A DNA stretch of 64,000 nt from Siderastrea radians (lineage: Eukaryota; Cnidaria; Anthozoa; Scleractinia; Rhizangiidae): contig OZ024889.1 of the NCBI GenBank assembly GCA_964017195.1, positions 64,051,858-64,115,857 of the forward strand. Reading direction: 5' to 3'. Under the pieces are notes generated by a model that did no database searches, was not told the origin of the DNA, and saw only the letters and a program-made list of their open reading frames with translations. Made by a program: the position numbers and the translations under genes. Shown here in pieces: positions 48,601 through 50,417 of the stretch (its first letter is position 1; the number at the start of each line of letters is the position of its first letter).

Positions 48601-50417
48601 TTACTGAAAAGAGGATACTCCTCTTGCAGTGTAGATGGGGCAACTGTGAAAATGGTGAGCCATAATTGGCTGTCTATTTGAGACCATACCAAAGATTTGT
48701 GGGCACTCGCCTTCTGGCGAAATTTGTGGTCGTAAACTGCCCAACCGAGACCCTTGTGCACTCTAGCTGCATATCTAATTAAGCGTAAATACTGTAAAAG
48801 TTCCTGGGACCTCAGAGGAAACTTTTGTGTGAACACACTCATGAAGGTGGTGAACGCCGTGGTCCAATGGTCAATGTTTGTAATGGCGGCACTTGAACTT
48901 TGTTTCTTAGAGACCTTGACAACGGAGTTGTCCAGTGAGAGCGCTAAGTTATCCCCTTCGTCGTACATAGATAGGTTTTTTGGCAATAGTTTGGAAAGCT
49001 CAAAAAACTCACCCGTCTGGATATCCTTGATGTAAGTGGAAGGAATGTCTTGGAAGGGTGCTCCGTTTTGGCAAGAGGTGTCCACTAAACCTGGGACGTG
49101 TCCACTTTGCTGTGGTGGAGGCAGAGCTTGCGGATTTTGCTGTGGCGAGGGCAGCGTTTGTTGCACGTGAGTTTGTTGTGGTGAACTCGAGGGCAAGATG
49201 GCGTCGCTAGCCGTGAATGGAGGACTTTGTTGGGCCCGCAAGGCGTGCACGGCCGCTCTCGCTGCTTCGCTGGCAATTTCCCTGGTTGCATGGGAGACCG
49301 TTTCCTGGACCAAGCGCTTGAGGTGGGCCATCTGCTCCTCGGAGAAAGACGGGATTTCGTGCCTTTGGGGGCGTGCAGGCGTGTCGTTGGTCTGTTGTGG
49401 TGAAACACTTGCATTTCTCAGCTCTTCGGGGCCCTCTGAGGTGATGCCGGCGTCTTTCAAACGCTTGTGTAGTGTTGCTCGGTTACCAGTGGCCGGGAGG
49501 CCGTTACTTTGGCAAATCTGGCGAATCTGGGACAGCGATAGGGCTTGTAAAACGGCGGAGTTTAACTGGAGATTACCCGTGTGTGGCGGGGCCGTCTGCG
49601 AACGGGAACGGCGTCGACTGGCAATGGGCGGCATTACTGAAACGTTGCCTGGTTCAAAAATCTTTCCTCGACGGAAATAAGTCGAGGAAGCAGTCGGGAT
49701 CAGTACAAATACGCGTAAAGACGTAACTGAGAGCGAGTTGAGAGCTGGTTGAAAGAGCTACGCAACTAAAATGATTAAGAGAATGGAAGACTGAAATGAA
49801 CAATGGTCGATTGAGGGTGCTCAAGTTCACGTGAGCAGCGAAATGCCATTGGTCCGATATGAATCTCGTGATGTTTGCACGTGAAAGCGGGATGACCTTT
49901 AGGCATGTTGATTGACAGGTCTTGTCCTGATAACATAGCGCATGACCAGTACAAAGTGCAGGAAAAATAAACCTCATGGTTGTCCCATTAACTTTATTTT
50001 ATAATACTTATAAATTGGCTGAAACATCACTTATAGAGGTGTTAGTTTTAATATAGAAAGGAGTACACTTCCAATATGTGCAGTTTACCTTGTGAAAAAC
50101 CACATTACCGATAAGAGAAAGAAGCTGTCACAGAACATTTCTTGCAAACTAAGCTTGTTATCGATAATGCAATACAACGCAATGCAAAATTGAAATACAA
50201 TTAACTTAGGACACATAAATTGCAGAAATATGTGAAATATGAGTTATAAGGCGATGCATATACAACCGGAGCAGAACTGGTTTGAGCCATGTATTAACGG
50301 AATTTAGGGAATGCTTACTTGAACTGATTACTCCATACAAAGTTGCGCCTAAAATCAGCATTAGGACAAAACTGATAAGGACTTGTTGAAGTGACACCGA
50401 TTCCAACTTTACCATGC
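1751..50417 (-). CDS. Multi-domain secreted or membrane-anchored lectin/adhesion protein gene (27 exons found)
   Basis: The gene was assembled from 27 exons, each with a GT donor, an AG acceptor and reading phase matching its neighbours, except for one unresolved junction after the first C-type lectin exon. Domain order is hydrophobic N-terminus, FN2, FN2, linker, CTLD, CTLD, fucolectin-like, PA14 with an unknown extension, MAM, LDLa x2 plus a degenerate third, MAM, MAM, and an unknown module. These families are extracellular binding modules, so a secreted or cell-surface recognition, adhesion or matrix protein is the likely role; the ligand is unknown. Nearly all junctions are phase 1, as expected for shuffled extracellular modules. 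All exons are open, arguing against a pseudogene. The 3' end, stop codon and polyadenylation site were not identified; the gene probably continues left of 1751. I cannot assign an orthologue name. Confidence 0.85.
2315..2423 (-). CDS. Exon: MAM domain 3, C-terminal part
   Basis: 109-bp exon, phase 0 to 1, coding VFFTGKVQSKGQTIIALDDV and then FSPEKC. Choosing the acceptor at 2425-2424 rather than a second AG eleven bases on keeps phase 0. The 2.9-kb transposon lies between this exon and the core. Confidence 0.85.
3049..3096. repeat. TAA/GAT microsatellite
   Basis: About four TAA units followed by about twelve GAT units in tandem. Confidence 0.95.
3450..3612 (+). pseudogene. LINE polyprotein fragment
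   Basis: Plus-strand frame reads TKTMRVRQKDVPYMTAEWKA, resembling the segment between endonuclease and reverse transcriptase in LINE ORF2 proteins. It is short and nested inside the TIR transposon. Confidence 0.5.
3723..4760 (-). pseudogene. Decayed integrase-core (rve/DDE-type) transposase
   Basis: Minus-strand fragments in several frames follow the order of a large cnidarian/fish transposase family. They are a helix-turn-helix region with RIAELLGISTKTLSRRRQEF (about 4655-4590), ALRWRGTVC, the integrase-core start LWHIDGNHKMIRW (about 4385-4340), and a C-terminal block with LHLVLLQQINKSLQELTDQW (3723-4064). Frameshifts and stops separate them, so it is inactive. It is most simply the transposase of the surrounding TIR element. 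Confidence 0.65.
5512..5801 (-). CDS. Exon: MAM domain 3, core
   Basis: 290-bp exon, phase 1 to 0. It shows HFLYLLGDEESGNTSV, CLRFWYYIGD, LGVYHINV and WTYVQLPL. It has a 20-odd residue insertion after the FWYYI strand compared with MAM-2. Acceptor TTGTTCACAG, donor AAG|GTGAGC. Confidence 0.9.
5802..6954. other. Intronic stretch without exon
   Basis: Part of the MAM-3 intron. It includes a G8/C7 palindrome near 6644-6670 flanked by GGGAATACGC, and no recognisable coding exon. Confidence 0.5.
6955..7175. mobile_element. Head-to-head pair of truncated SINE copies forming a long hairpin
   Basis: A minus-oriented SINE tail (about 6955-7085) meets a plus-oriented one (about 7090-7172). Arms of about 78 bp (from about 6998 and to about 7171) are almost perfectly complementary, including CTCGCAGTTATTAACGCAAC. 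The loop is a short CCGGGAACCCGG. Confidence 0.8.
7768..7975. mobile_element. MITE-like element
   Basis: Begins TATAACAAAATTCTCGA and ends with its near inverse TCTCGAATTTTGTTATA; about 208 bp, non-coding. A second imperfect palindrome follows directly. Confidence 0.6.
7980..8115. repeat. Imperfect palindrome
   Basis: GATTAATTGGTAACAGGACT at the left end is inverted as AGTCCTATTACCATTATTAATC-type sequence near 8093-8115, with an internal inverted CGCTACGCGG core. Confidence 0.55.
8664..8867 (-). mobile_element. tRNA-derived SINE, copy A
   Basis: Minus-strand copy with a tRNA-like head at 8739-8809: box A-type TTAGCCCAATTGG and a perfect box B GGTTCGAATCC, with 5' GGCTTG and 3' CAAGCC complementary. 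The body (CATAAGTTGCGTTAATAACT) and tail are shared with copies C and D. Confidence 0.8.
8868..8956 (-). mobile_element. SINE tail fragment, copy B
   Basis: Minus-oriented tail only (ATATATGAAATTCATATA palindrome and CTTTACATTTATTTCTTC on the reverse strand). It is interrupted at 8956 by the plus-oriented copy C. Confidence 0.7.
8957..9196 (+). mobile_element. tRNA-derived SINE, copy C
   Basis: Plus-strand copy. The tRNA-like head (about 9009-9077) has TTAGCTCAATTGG and GGTTCGAATCC, with the 5' acceptor side damaged. It is followed by the hairpin AAGCTTGA...TCAGGCTT and the AT-rich tail. Confidence 0.8.
9197..9450 (+). mobile_element. tRNA-derived SINE, copy D
   Basis: Best-preserved head in the cluster (9257-9327, 71 bp): GGCTTGTTAGCTCAATTGG at the start, box B GGTTCGAATCC and AGCAAGCC at the end. 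It directly follows copy C as a tandem unit of about 245 bp. The anticodon stem is imperfect, so it is not a working tRNA gene. Confidence 0.82.
9897..11619. mobile_element. 1.7-kb DNA transposon with ~250-bp terminal inverted repeats
   Basis: Left arm about 9897-10150 and right arm about 11365-11619 are inverted copies with roughly nine of ten bases identical by eye. They share CATGAGCTATAGGAAACATG and ATGGTAGATGCTTAAACC. TTTCA flanks both ends (9892-9896 and 11620-11624), a 5-bp target duplication. It is inserted ten bases downstream of the donor of the exon at 11630-11746. Confidence 0.8.
10520..10816 (+). CDS. ORF inside TIR element, possible RFX-like DNA-binding protein
   Basis: Open frame of about 98 codons between the inverted arms. 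It contains GISVDEAYKHFIFMLRSRN and NNFGSLLRAAFPGTIVAKKR. The 'FG-x-L-x-R-x-x-FP' core followed by basic residues resembles the RFX winged-helix motif, but this is a resemblance by eye only. It may be one exon of a transposon protein; no DDE residues are visible. Confidence 0.35.
   Translation: MILRELFCVVEKENCSDQPGNHGISVDEAYKHFIFMLRSRNIARDINKNNFGSLLRAAFPGTIVAKKRRVNYEGGKTIAPAKTIHLPNISSCKNRWFQ
11630..11746 (-). CDS. Exon: MAM domain 3, N-terminal part
   Basis: 117-bp phase 1-1 exon coding NPGCSFEGTRCGWAGDEEWK and RYYSATSLIRG. The start is a typical MAM opening. Donor A|GTAAATG; a 1.7-kb transposon begins only ten bases into the intron. Confidence 0.85.
11830..12166. repeat. Inverted-repeat segment
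   Basis: TTCACAGCGGTCAAACGCA at 11847-11865 is perfectly inverted at 12148-12166, and GGCCATAGGTT occurs beside both. A further inverse GGTGGTTGG/CCAACCACC pair (about 11831 and 12619) suggests a larger old element. Confidence 0.5.
12814..12913 (-). CDS. Exon: MAM domain 2, C-terminal part
   Basis: 100-bp exon, phase 0 to 1, coding FAIESVVGDGRNTFGLDDV and LLDGVCP, the MAM closing motif with LDDV and a final cysteine. Donor G|GTAGGT. Confidence 0.88.
13806..14065 (-). CDS. Exon: MAM domain 2, core
   Basis: 260-bp exon, phase 1 to 0. It contains NYLFMDTARKPLGSRARLLS, ACLQFWYYVNG, GTLNVHI and WTFVQFPL, the standard MAM core strands. Acceptor TTCGTTTGCAG, donor ATG|GTACGT. Confidence 0.9.
14635..14772 (-). 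CDS. Exon: MAM domain 2, N-terminal part
   Basis: 138-bp phase 1-1 exon. It shows CSFENGLCGMRHD and then TWLLWKGKTNTSNTGLKFDH, the classical opening of a MAM domain. Confidence 0.85.
15464..15544 (-). CDS. Exon: short cysteine-containing spacer between LDLa and MAM-2
   Basis: 81-bp phase 1-1 exon coding LAQCSLNNLRCLDNNSEEAS and CDPRFK. Acceptor TTTCACAG and donor G|GTATGC. Its three cysteines may pair with those of the degenerate LDLa exon; no separate family is recognised. Confidence 0.6.
15895..16002 (-). CDS. Exon: degenerate third LDLa repeat
   Basis: 108-bp phase 1-1 exon coding SEFQCADGGFVPWDETC and then CQDNSHKPSIC. Cysteine spacing is LDLa-like, but the acidic DGSDE box is replaced by DNSHK, so calcium binding is probably lost. 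Confidence 0.75.
16359..16586 (-). CDS. Exon: two LDL-receptor class A repeats
   Basis: 228-bp phase 1-1 exon with two complete LDLa modules. The first ends RDCLDGSDEDKC, the second KDCEDGSDEKTDC; both keep the acidic calcium-binding signature. LDLa repeats bind basic ligand surfaces. Donor A|GTAAGT. Confidence 0.92.
16889..16985 (-). CDS. Exon: MAM domain 1, C-terminal part
   Basis: 97-bp exon, phase 0 to 1, coding IRFDGVAAEGVTIYDVIIK and LPC. This matches the MAM ending 'v-x-F-e-G-v...g-x-I-A-x-D-D-v...C', with YDV in place of the usual DDV. The acceptor is TTTTGTCTGTTTAG. It restores the frame between the MAM-1 core and the LDLa exon. Confidence 0.7.
18133..18395 (-). CDS. Exon: MAM domain 1, core
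   Basis: 263-bp exon, phase 1 to 0, the same class as the cores of MAM-2 and MAM-3. It shows FNFVGNKDTGKVWLES, then LKMCLQFKF (the MAM 'CL-x-FWY' strand), a LNVYV strand and FGQVSW near the end. Acceptor TTTGCAAACAG, donor AAG|GTAATA. Confidence 0.75.
18725..18781 (-). CDS. Exon: MAM domain 1, N-terminal strand
   Basis: 57-bp phase 1-1 exon coding SCKWKTNSDKLKEWKGG. It sits where the other MAM domains have a 'C-x-F-E...W' exon, and is unusually short. Confidence 0.5.
18933..19008 (-). CDS. Exon: post-PA14 extension C
   Basis: 76-bp exon, phase 0 to 1, coding AVYHPEGDSRRAAQMYRNLT and KLFVK. It continues extension B in phase 0 and leads into MAM-1 in phase 1. The intron before it holds a deleted DIRS element and a LINE tail. 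Confidence 0.62.
19357..19700 (+). pseudogene. LINE 3' end (reverse transcriptase C-terminus)
   Basis: The frame reads SSVTDMLENLGWRTLEQRRV and LALLFKIYNGL, then SFHPRTITQCNSLPQSF. These are hallmark C-terminal motifs of CR1/Jockey-type LINE ORF2. It is truncated at the 5' side and stops at about 19668. It lies antisense in an intron of the large gene. Confidence 0.75.
20021..20190. repeat. Palindromic MITE-like repeat
   Basis: TGAATTTTATTTTC...GTGGTAAAAACAATATT is inverted as AATATTGTTTTTT...GAAAATAAAATTCAT; central GGAGCGCGGCGAG. Non-coding. Confidence 0.6.
20379..20510. repeat. Palindromic MITE-like repeat
   Basis: TGACTGAGT...GGGAAAATATTTGGCTC at left is inverted as GAGCCAAATATTTTCCC...ACTCAGTCA at right, with a GGAGCGCAGCGAGG centre like that of the previous palindrome. 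Confidence 0.65.
21040..21208 (+). repeat. Left direct repeat of deleted DIRS-like element
   Basis: 169-bp repeat, almost identical to 22516-22684; contains CAAACGGTTGGTTTTATCAG. Confidence 0.9.
21357..22007 (+). pseudogene. DIRS-like gag with one in-frame stop
   Basis: One frame runs from MRNMSLRRSTRATR through a likely coiled coil (LQNENLKLELELTRAKIELA). It passes a single TAA at 21708-21710 and continues to a CCCH zinc finger (CYDFQRRQGCSYGTTCKYDH, 21867-21926, C-x8-C-x5-C-x3-H). It stops at 22005. Apart from that stop the frame is preserved. Confidence 0.65.
21965..22504 (+). pseudogene. DIRS-like reverse transcriptase, N-terminal part only
   Basis: Overlaps the end of gag in another frame. 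It shows FILTGVQEGFDLIP, then LPTIVNAIGAVPKRDSSELR and MIMDCSRPFAASAN, the N-terminal palm motifs of DIRS-type RT. It ends at codon 179 just before the right direct repeat; catalytic DD residues are missing. Confidence 0.7.
22516..22684 (+). repeat. Right direct repeat of deleted DIRS-like element
   Basis: 169-bp partner of 21040-21208, starting 12 bases after the truncated RT frame stops. Confidence 0.9.
22690..23430. other. Intronic stretch without exon
   Basis: AT-rich sequence with no recognisable exon or transposon protein on either strand. Confidence 0.5.
23433..23553. repeat. Palindromic MITE-like repeat
   Basis: AACAATTATTCTAC at the left is inverted as GTAGAATAATTGTT at the right, and TGGATATC/GATATCCA with AACCAAC/GTTGGTT pair inside; the centre is CGGCGCTACGCACCC. 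Confidence 0.7.
23660..23785 (+). repeat. Dispersed repeat, copy 2 (truncated)
   Basis: Near-identical to the 3' part of the repeat at 780-1085, same orientation, sharing GACGTCAAGTGTTTAC and GGCGACTACTCC. Confidence 0.65.
24240..24415 (-). CDS. Exon: post-PA14 extension B (cysteine-containing)
   Basis: 176-bp exon, phase 1 to 0, coding YKYCCRGLFCPACKLTLGLL, then LSTTCQENVFRVNVSANV and HPGKYDIQ. It has five cysteines and no family I can name. Acceptor TTTGTCTAG, donor CAA|GTAGGT. It joins extension A across a roughly 4.7-kb intron carrying two small inverted-repeat elements. Confidence 0.65.
24670..25060. repeat. Repetitive C-rich segment
   Basis: CCCCGGGCAACCC-type motifs are repeated near 24690-24715, and GTTCAAATTCCCC recurs near 24748, 24987 and 25015. 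It is an unclassified repeat inside the intron between extensions A and B. Confidence 0.4.
26182..26550. mobile_element. 369-bp inverted-repeat element with TCCCG-rich interior and 6-bp target duplication
   Basis: Left end AAGGGTCTGGAAGGG and right end CCCTTCCAGACCCTG are inverse except for the first base. CTCTAA flanks both ends (26176-26181 and 26551-26556). The interior holds many copies of ATCCCGCATCCCG-type units. No ORF of its own; it is probably mobilised by another transposase. Confidence 0.7.
26923..26995. repeat. Long hairpin
   Basis: AGCCTGCGAACGCAGACGTA at left pairs with TACGTCTGCGTTGGCAGGCT at right; GTATTTCCGG/CCGGAAATAC continue the stem. Very small loop. Confidence 0.85.
27145..27542. 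mobile_element. 398-bp MITE with TTTTAA target duplication
   Basis: It starts CAGGGGCACCCAACGA and ends CGTTGGGTGCCCCTG, near-perfect inverted ends of 14-15 bp. TTTTAA precedes (27139-27144) and follows (27543-27548) the element. The interior repeats CGAAAATTCTAG-like motifs several times. Non-coding. Confidence 0.8.
27549..29102. other. Intronic stretch without exon
   Basis: Part of the intron between extensions A and B. A minus-strand open frame at 28456-28662 has no domain and no convincing splice sites, so I do not call it. Confidence 0.45.
29103..29243 (-). CDS. Exon: post-PA14 extension A
   Basis: 141-bp phase 1-1 exon. It codes LWLNLTLFKLPIGERTFEI and then LNRCESDGILTTEVGATLT. I do not recognise the domain. 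Splice sites are good (TTTACTCAG acceptor, G|GTAAGT donor) and the frame connects to the PA14 end and the next exon. Confidence 0.65.
29382..29545. repeat. Possible Penelope-like terminal sequence
   Basis: TTAGCCCTTCGTCAGGGC in an AT-rich setting followed by CTACTACTATTA resembles the terminal segments of Penelope-like elements. No coding part is attached. Confidence 0.3.
30210..30388 (-). CDS. Exon: PA14 domain, C-terminal part
   Basis: 179-bp exon, phase 2 to 1. It contains CYFYKLEAFM followed by DHLSVGVRLPNGQTQKPI, the closing strands of PA14 ('YyieAl...dHlsVgw-lP-G...pI'). It ends with LYWIKP. Confidence 0.75.
30813..30964 (-). CDS. Exon: PA14 domain, middle part
   Basis: 152-bp exon, phase 0 to 2. 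It encodes VFPGGNHTFYMTCNHRCQLW, equivalent to the PA14 'aP-x-G-x-Y-x-F' strands with 'D-x-x-x-LW'. It joins in frame on both sides. Confidence 0.75.
31088..31150. repeat. ATC/AAT microsatellite
   Basis: Run of about ten ATC units with ATAATC variants on both sides. Confidence 0.9.
31675..31856 (-). CDS. Exon: PA14 domain, N-terminal part
   Basis: 182-bp exon, phase 1 to 0. The signature VLREVWYGY and, later, DLYGQKLTTYFQ correspond to the 'reiW' start and 'YGqRirGYf' motif of PA14 domains, a beta-barrel carbohydrate-binding fold found in adhesins and fibrocystin-like proteins. Acceptor TTTATTATTTCAG, donor CAG|GTGTAG. Confidence 0.78.
32381..33128 (-). mobile_element. Penelope-like element fragment
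   Basis: The ends are inverted copies of about 60 bp: GAAATTTTAAAAAAGTTAAA then CTGACGACGT at 32381, inverse at 33063-33128. Inside, the minus strand codes a degraded C-terminal GIY-YIG endonuclease region. The right edge is 42 bases from the donor of the fucolectin exon ending at 33171. Confidence 0.65.
32866..33050 (-). pseudogene. Penelope-like GIY-YIG endonuclease C-terminus
   Basis: The minus frame reads SKHFLEAHSDKNLLNESQF, then KFDCLVYEMLFIKDLRPNFN and TQSDSIRAKLF. This corresponds to the end of the GIY-YIG endonuclease domain of Penelope-like polyproteins ('R-x-x-L-x-I-k-E-a-l-x-I-k-x-l-k-P-s-L-N'). The reverse transcriptase portion is absent. Confidence 0.6.
33171..33444 (-). CDS. 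Exon: fucolectin/F5-8-like domain, second part
   Basis: 274-bp exon (phase 0 to 1). It contains PWIKIQLPKDLFIYKVQLI, the usual 'W-x-x-D/Q-L' strand of F5/8-type C and fucolectin domains, and ends with LTICDAFISG, equivalent to the family's LTLCEVEVYG ending. Such domains bind fucose or other glycans, or phospholipid; here the ligand is unknown. The donor lies 42 bases from a Penelope-like insertion. Confidence 0.75.
33616..33713 (-). CDS. Exon: fucolectin/F5-8-like domain, first part
   Basis: 98-bp exon (phase 1 to 0) with a SHDSALAVDNNYTTCF segment, which matches the start of eel-fucolectin/tachylectin-type galactose-binding domains. It joins in phase 0 to the following exon to give one continuous domain. 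Confidence 0.75.
34013..34105. repeat. ATCC microsatellite
   Basis: Imperfect tandem CATC/CATCCATC units over about 90 bp. Confidence 0.9.
34199..34609 (-). CDS. Exon: C-type-lectin-like domain 2
   Basis: A single 411-bp phase 1-1 exon carrying a complete CTLD of about 130 residues. It opens CQAGFNFIDGHCYRIF, contains the long-loop region with GSWKWRDGTPIKDNLW and closes with GFICQS. The EPN/QPD sugar-specificity motif is absent (GYPKESN stands there) and WND is replaced by PWDL, so canonical mannose or galactose binding is unlikely. Acceptor TTTGTAG, donor G|GTTAGG. Confidence 0.88.
34967..34986 (-). CDS. Tentative mini-exon closing C-type lectin domain 1
   Basis: A 20-bp candidate encoding CEAKYA with an AG before it and G|GTATTA after it. 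Its outgoing phase 1 fits the second lectin exon. Its incoming phase (2) does not fit the phase-0 donor of the first lectin exon, so this exact border is probably wrong or the junction differs. It is listed because the missing terminal cysteine must lie somewhere in 34610-36507. Confidence 0.25.
34987..36507. other. Intronic stretch between lectin exons
   Basis: No transposon protein is recognised. It must contain a small coding exon (phase 0 in, phase 1 out) completing the first CTLD, which I could not place with confidence. Confidence 0.4.
36508..36941 (-). CDS. Exon: C-type-lectin-like domain 1
   Basis: 434-bp exon, phase 1 in and phase 0 out. It encodes almost a whole CTLD: an opening CMPLWYHIDKSCFQI, a WIGL-like segment with DWKWSDGSSV, GEPDLN where many sugar-binding CTLDs have EPN or QPD, and WCGWWLAAMSC near the end. 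The last conserved cysteine is not in this exon and must be supplied by the next one. The acceptor is TTTTTTTCATCAG and the donor CTG|GTAAGA. Classical calcium-dependent sugar binding is not assured. Confidence 0.8.
36942..39568. other. Intronic stretch without recognised exon
   Basis: AT-rich sequence. CTTCGACGAGAGCAAAAAC-type wording near 38277 echoes CGACGAGAGCAAAGACAAAG near 38064, a short internal repeat. No domain was recognised. Confidence 0.45.
39569..39595 (-). CDS. Exon: 27-bp Pro/Thr linker
   Basis: A micro-exon encoding PTTIPYYN between split codons. It has an acceptor TTTTACAG and a consensus donor G|GTAAGTG, and its phase 1-1 frame fits between the second FN2 exon and the first lectin exon. 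The length makes it less certain than the domain exons. Confidence 0.55.
39880..39980 (+). repeat. Possible Penelope-like terminal sequence
   Basis: Contains GAAGGGCTAAAGCTCGAAGC then GTCAGCTTTT, similar to the ends of Penelope-like elements. A related TTGCCCTTCATCAGGGCAAC hairpin lies at about 39744-39763. No coding sequence. Confidence 0.3.
40732..41074. repeat. Diverged tandem duplication, unit ~185 bp
   Basis: Units at about 40732-40890 and 40917-41074 share GGTTTTTTCT, CCATGGTTTTTGC and GGTCC(A/G)AACACATTTT in the same order. Identity by eye is about three quarters. Confidence 0.75.
41580..42277 (+). pseudogene. LINE ORF2 3' end with zinc knuckle
   Basis: The frame reads FFSAFYQVVSAIPSHLLNKA, then DFYWLLINRLYKKDQTGPSR. 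After shifts near 41880 and in an A run near 41935 it continues to CVYCGEPDSIDHTFLAC (C-x2-C-x7-H-x4-C) and a tail ending IKYKYSLEKL before TAA at about 42275. A stop at about 42107 also interrupts it. This is the C-terminal region of an L1/Tx1-like LINE, inactive. Confidence 0.7.
42465..42486. repeat. AAAAC microsatellite
   Basis: Four tandem AAAAC units. Confidence 0.85.
42608..42660. repeat. AAT microsatellite
   Basis: About seventeen AAT units. Confidence 0.95.
43101..43262 (-). CDS. Exon: fibronectin type II domain 2
   Basis: Phase 1-1 exon of 162 bp. The domain shows CCVFPFVYEGTRYTEC, then RPWCAIS and a final YGYC, a canonical FN2 fold signature. Its acceptor is TCTTTTCCAG and its donor G|GTAAGAT. 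It follows the first FN2 exon with no frame change. Confidence 0.87.
44396..44563 (-). CDS. Exon: fibronectin type II domain 1
   Basis: Phase 1-1 exon of 168 bp encoding a complete FN2 domain. It shows CCVFPFVYN, then an internal CTTE, then HWCATT and a closing WGYC, the usual four-cysteine pattern with aromatic residues. FN2 domains bind collagen, gelatin or choline phospholipids in other proteins. Acceptor after TTTCCCCAG, donor A|GTAAGTC. Confidence 0.85.
45370..45600. repeat. Tandem array of ~45-bp units
   Basis: About five imperfect copies of a unit containing CCTCCCCAGAGGGCTAAAAT and CCATGAGCGAGGTCCTTATC. It lies just beyond the recombinase gene and probably belongs to the DIRS element's 3' region. 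Confidence 0.8.
45798..46783 (-). pseudogene. DIRS element tyrosine recombinase with one frameshift
   Basis: The N-terminal part (46640-46783) opens MSSTQGPLDNLTADVSHYYS. A one-base shift near 46640 moves the frame to one reading YAAFLARSIKHSSIKNYLAA. The catalytic domain keeps the arginine in GFLRLSELT, the H-x-x-R box GHSYRIGAATTA, and RWTSDCYERYI with the tryptophan and nucleophile tyrosine. It overlaps ORF2 by 34 bases. One insertion or deletion would be the only visible lesion. Confidence 0.75.
46750..48357 (-). CDS. DIRS element ORF2, reverse transcriptase and RNase H (535 aa)
   Basis: RT motifs include IGLVPKKHSDKFRTIFHLS, AFGLRSAPSVFNQLSDAVEW and the catalytic HILDDFLII (LDD). RNase H follows: LLHTDASGSLGFGGIFG, WQELFALVVAC, FFCDNESVVNIVN and the final EIADSIS, giving the D-E-D-D set. 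The frame begins at a GTG within AAGTGAGG overlapping ORF1's stop. Translation by re-initiation, frameshift or a fused product is possible; no ATG near this point is in the frame. Confidence 0.88.
   Translation of the reverse strand: MRRRYPPFHILENVLLDHPNRDFALRLCSNIRYGADIGYTGPRVPRFSRNLPTALAQPEIVTQNLATEIAVGRVAGPFSEPPFPNFQVSPIGLVPKKHSDKFRTIFHLSFPKSGNTSINHFISKEDHSLQYITIDNAIEGILRLGQGCFLAKTDIESAFRLIPLKPSDYELFGMFWNNQYYYDKVLAFGLRSAPSVFNQLSDAVEWILLNKCGISFVCHILDDFLIIEPATPFPPPSQACQQSLSSMHLTFTNLGIPLAPHKTQGPCTNLEFMGIILDTVSMEARLPPDKVERIQASLASFRGKKSCTLKELQSLIGTLNFACKVVPPGRPFLQRMIDLTRNVFQPHHHIKLSSGFFKDLTMWQLFLSDWNGANFFLSTSWVDSDSLLLHTDASGSLGFGGIFGSKWFQGGWQTNQQLGQPGTSIAWQELFALVVACHLWGKEFSNKRILFFCDNESVVNIVNSKRSRIPRVMDLVRHLTLLTLKYNFYLKVRHIEGKRNEIADSISRFQMARFRQLAPYADPVPCPVPKALLTI
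48354..49634 (-). CDS. DIRS element ORF1, gag-like protein (426 aa)
   Basis: Residues about 28-60 (LSLSQIRQICQSNGLPATG) look like a SAP-type helix-hairpin. A Gln/Pro-rich middle follows. A CCCH zinc finger lies near the C-terminus (CHSFNKNGFCSRVNCWFKH, C-x8-C-x4-C-x3-H), followed by HICSQCSGSHPESKC. Likely a nucleic-acid-binding structural protein. Its stop TGA overlaps the putative GTG start of ORF2. The first ATG at 49634 has no in-frame upstream competitor that I favour. Confidence 0.8.
   Translation of the reverse strand: MPPIASRRRSRSQTAPPHTGNLQLNSAVLQALSLSQIRQICQSNGLPATGNRATLHKRLKDAGITSEGPEELRNASVSPQQTNDTPARPQRHEIPSFSEEQMAHLKRLVQETVSHATREIASEAARAAVHALRAQQSPPFTASDAILPSSSPQQTHVQQTLPSPQQNPQALPPPQQSGHVPGLVDTSCQNGAPFQDIPSTYIKDIQTGEFFELSKLLPKNLSMYDEGDNLALSLDNSVVKVSKKQSSSAAITNIDHWTTAFTTFMSVFTQKFPLRSQELLQYLRLIRYAARVHKGLGWAVYDHKFRQKASAHKSLVWSQIDSQLWLTIFTVAPSTLQEEYPLFSKGPYANSVSTGVGFRGACHSFNKNGFCSRVNCWFKHICSQCSGSHPESKCASLPKPQRERDGDMDKGRARGGSSFNSSDRGK
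50319..50417 (-). CDS. Exon 1: start codon and signal peptide/anchor
   Basis: ATG lies at 50415-50413, two bases after a strong pyrimidine-rich acceptor, so a 5' UTR exon must lie further right. The exon codes 32 residues: a short N-terminal segment MVKLESVSLQQ, then a hydrophobic stretch VLISFVLMLILGATLYGVI, then serines. This is either a signal peptide or an uncleaved type II signal anchor. The donor reads A|GTAAGC, phase 1, and joins directly in frame to the first FN2 exon. The intron that follows holds the DIRS element. Confidence 0.75.

Larger units (their letters stand above)
45350..49700 (-). mobile_element. Nearly intact DIRS-type tyrosine-recombinase retrotransposon
   Basis: Order on the minus strand is gag-like ORF1, RT-RNase H ORF2, then tyrosine recombinase, with an array of about 45-bp repeats beyond the recombinase. 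ORF1 and ORF2 are uninterrupted; the recombinase has a single frameshift. It lies in intron 1 of the lectin gene in the same orientation. I could not identify the split or inverted terminal repeats, so both ends are approximate. Confidence 0.8.

Noticed and set aside
49198..49680. 160-codon plus-strand open frame
   Set aside because: It is the antisense shadow of the DIRS gag ORF and has no domain of its own.
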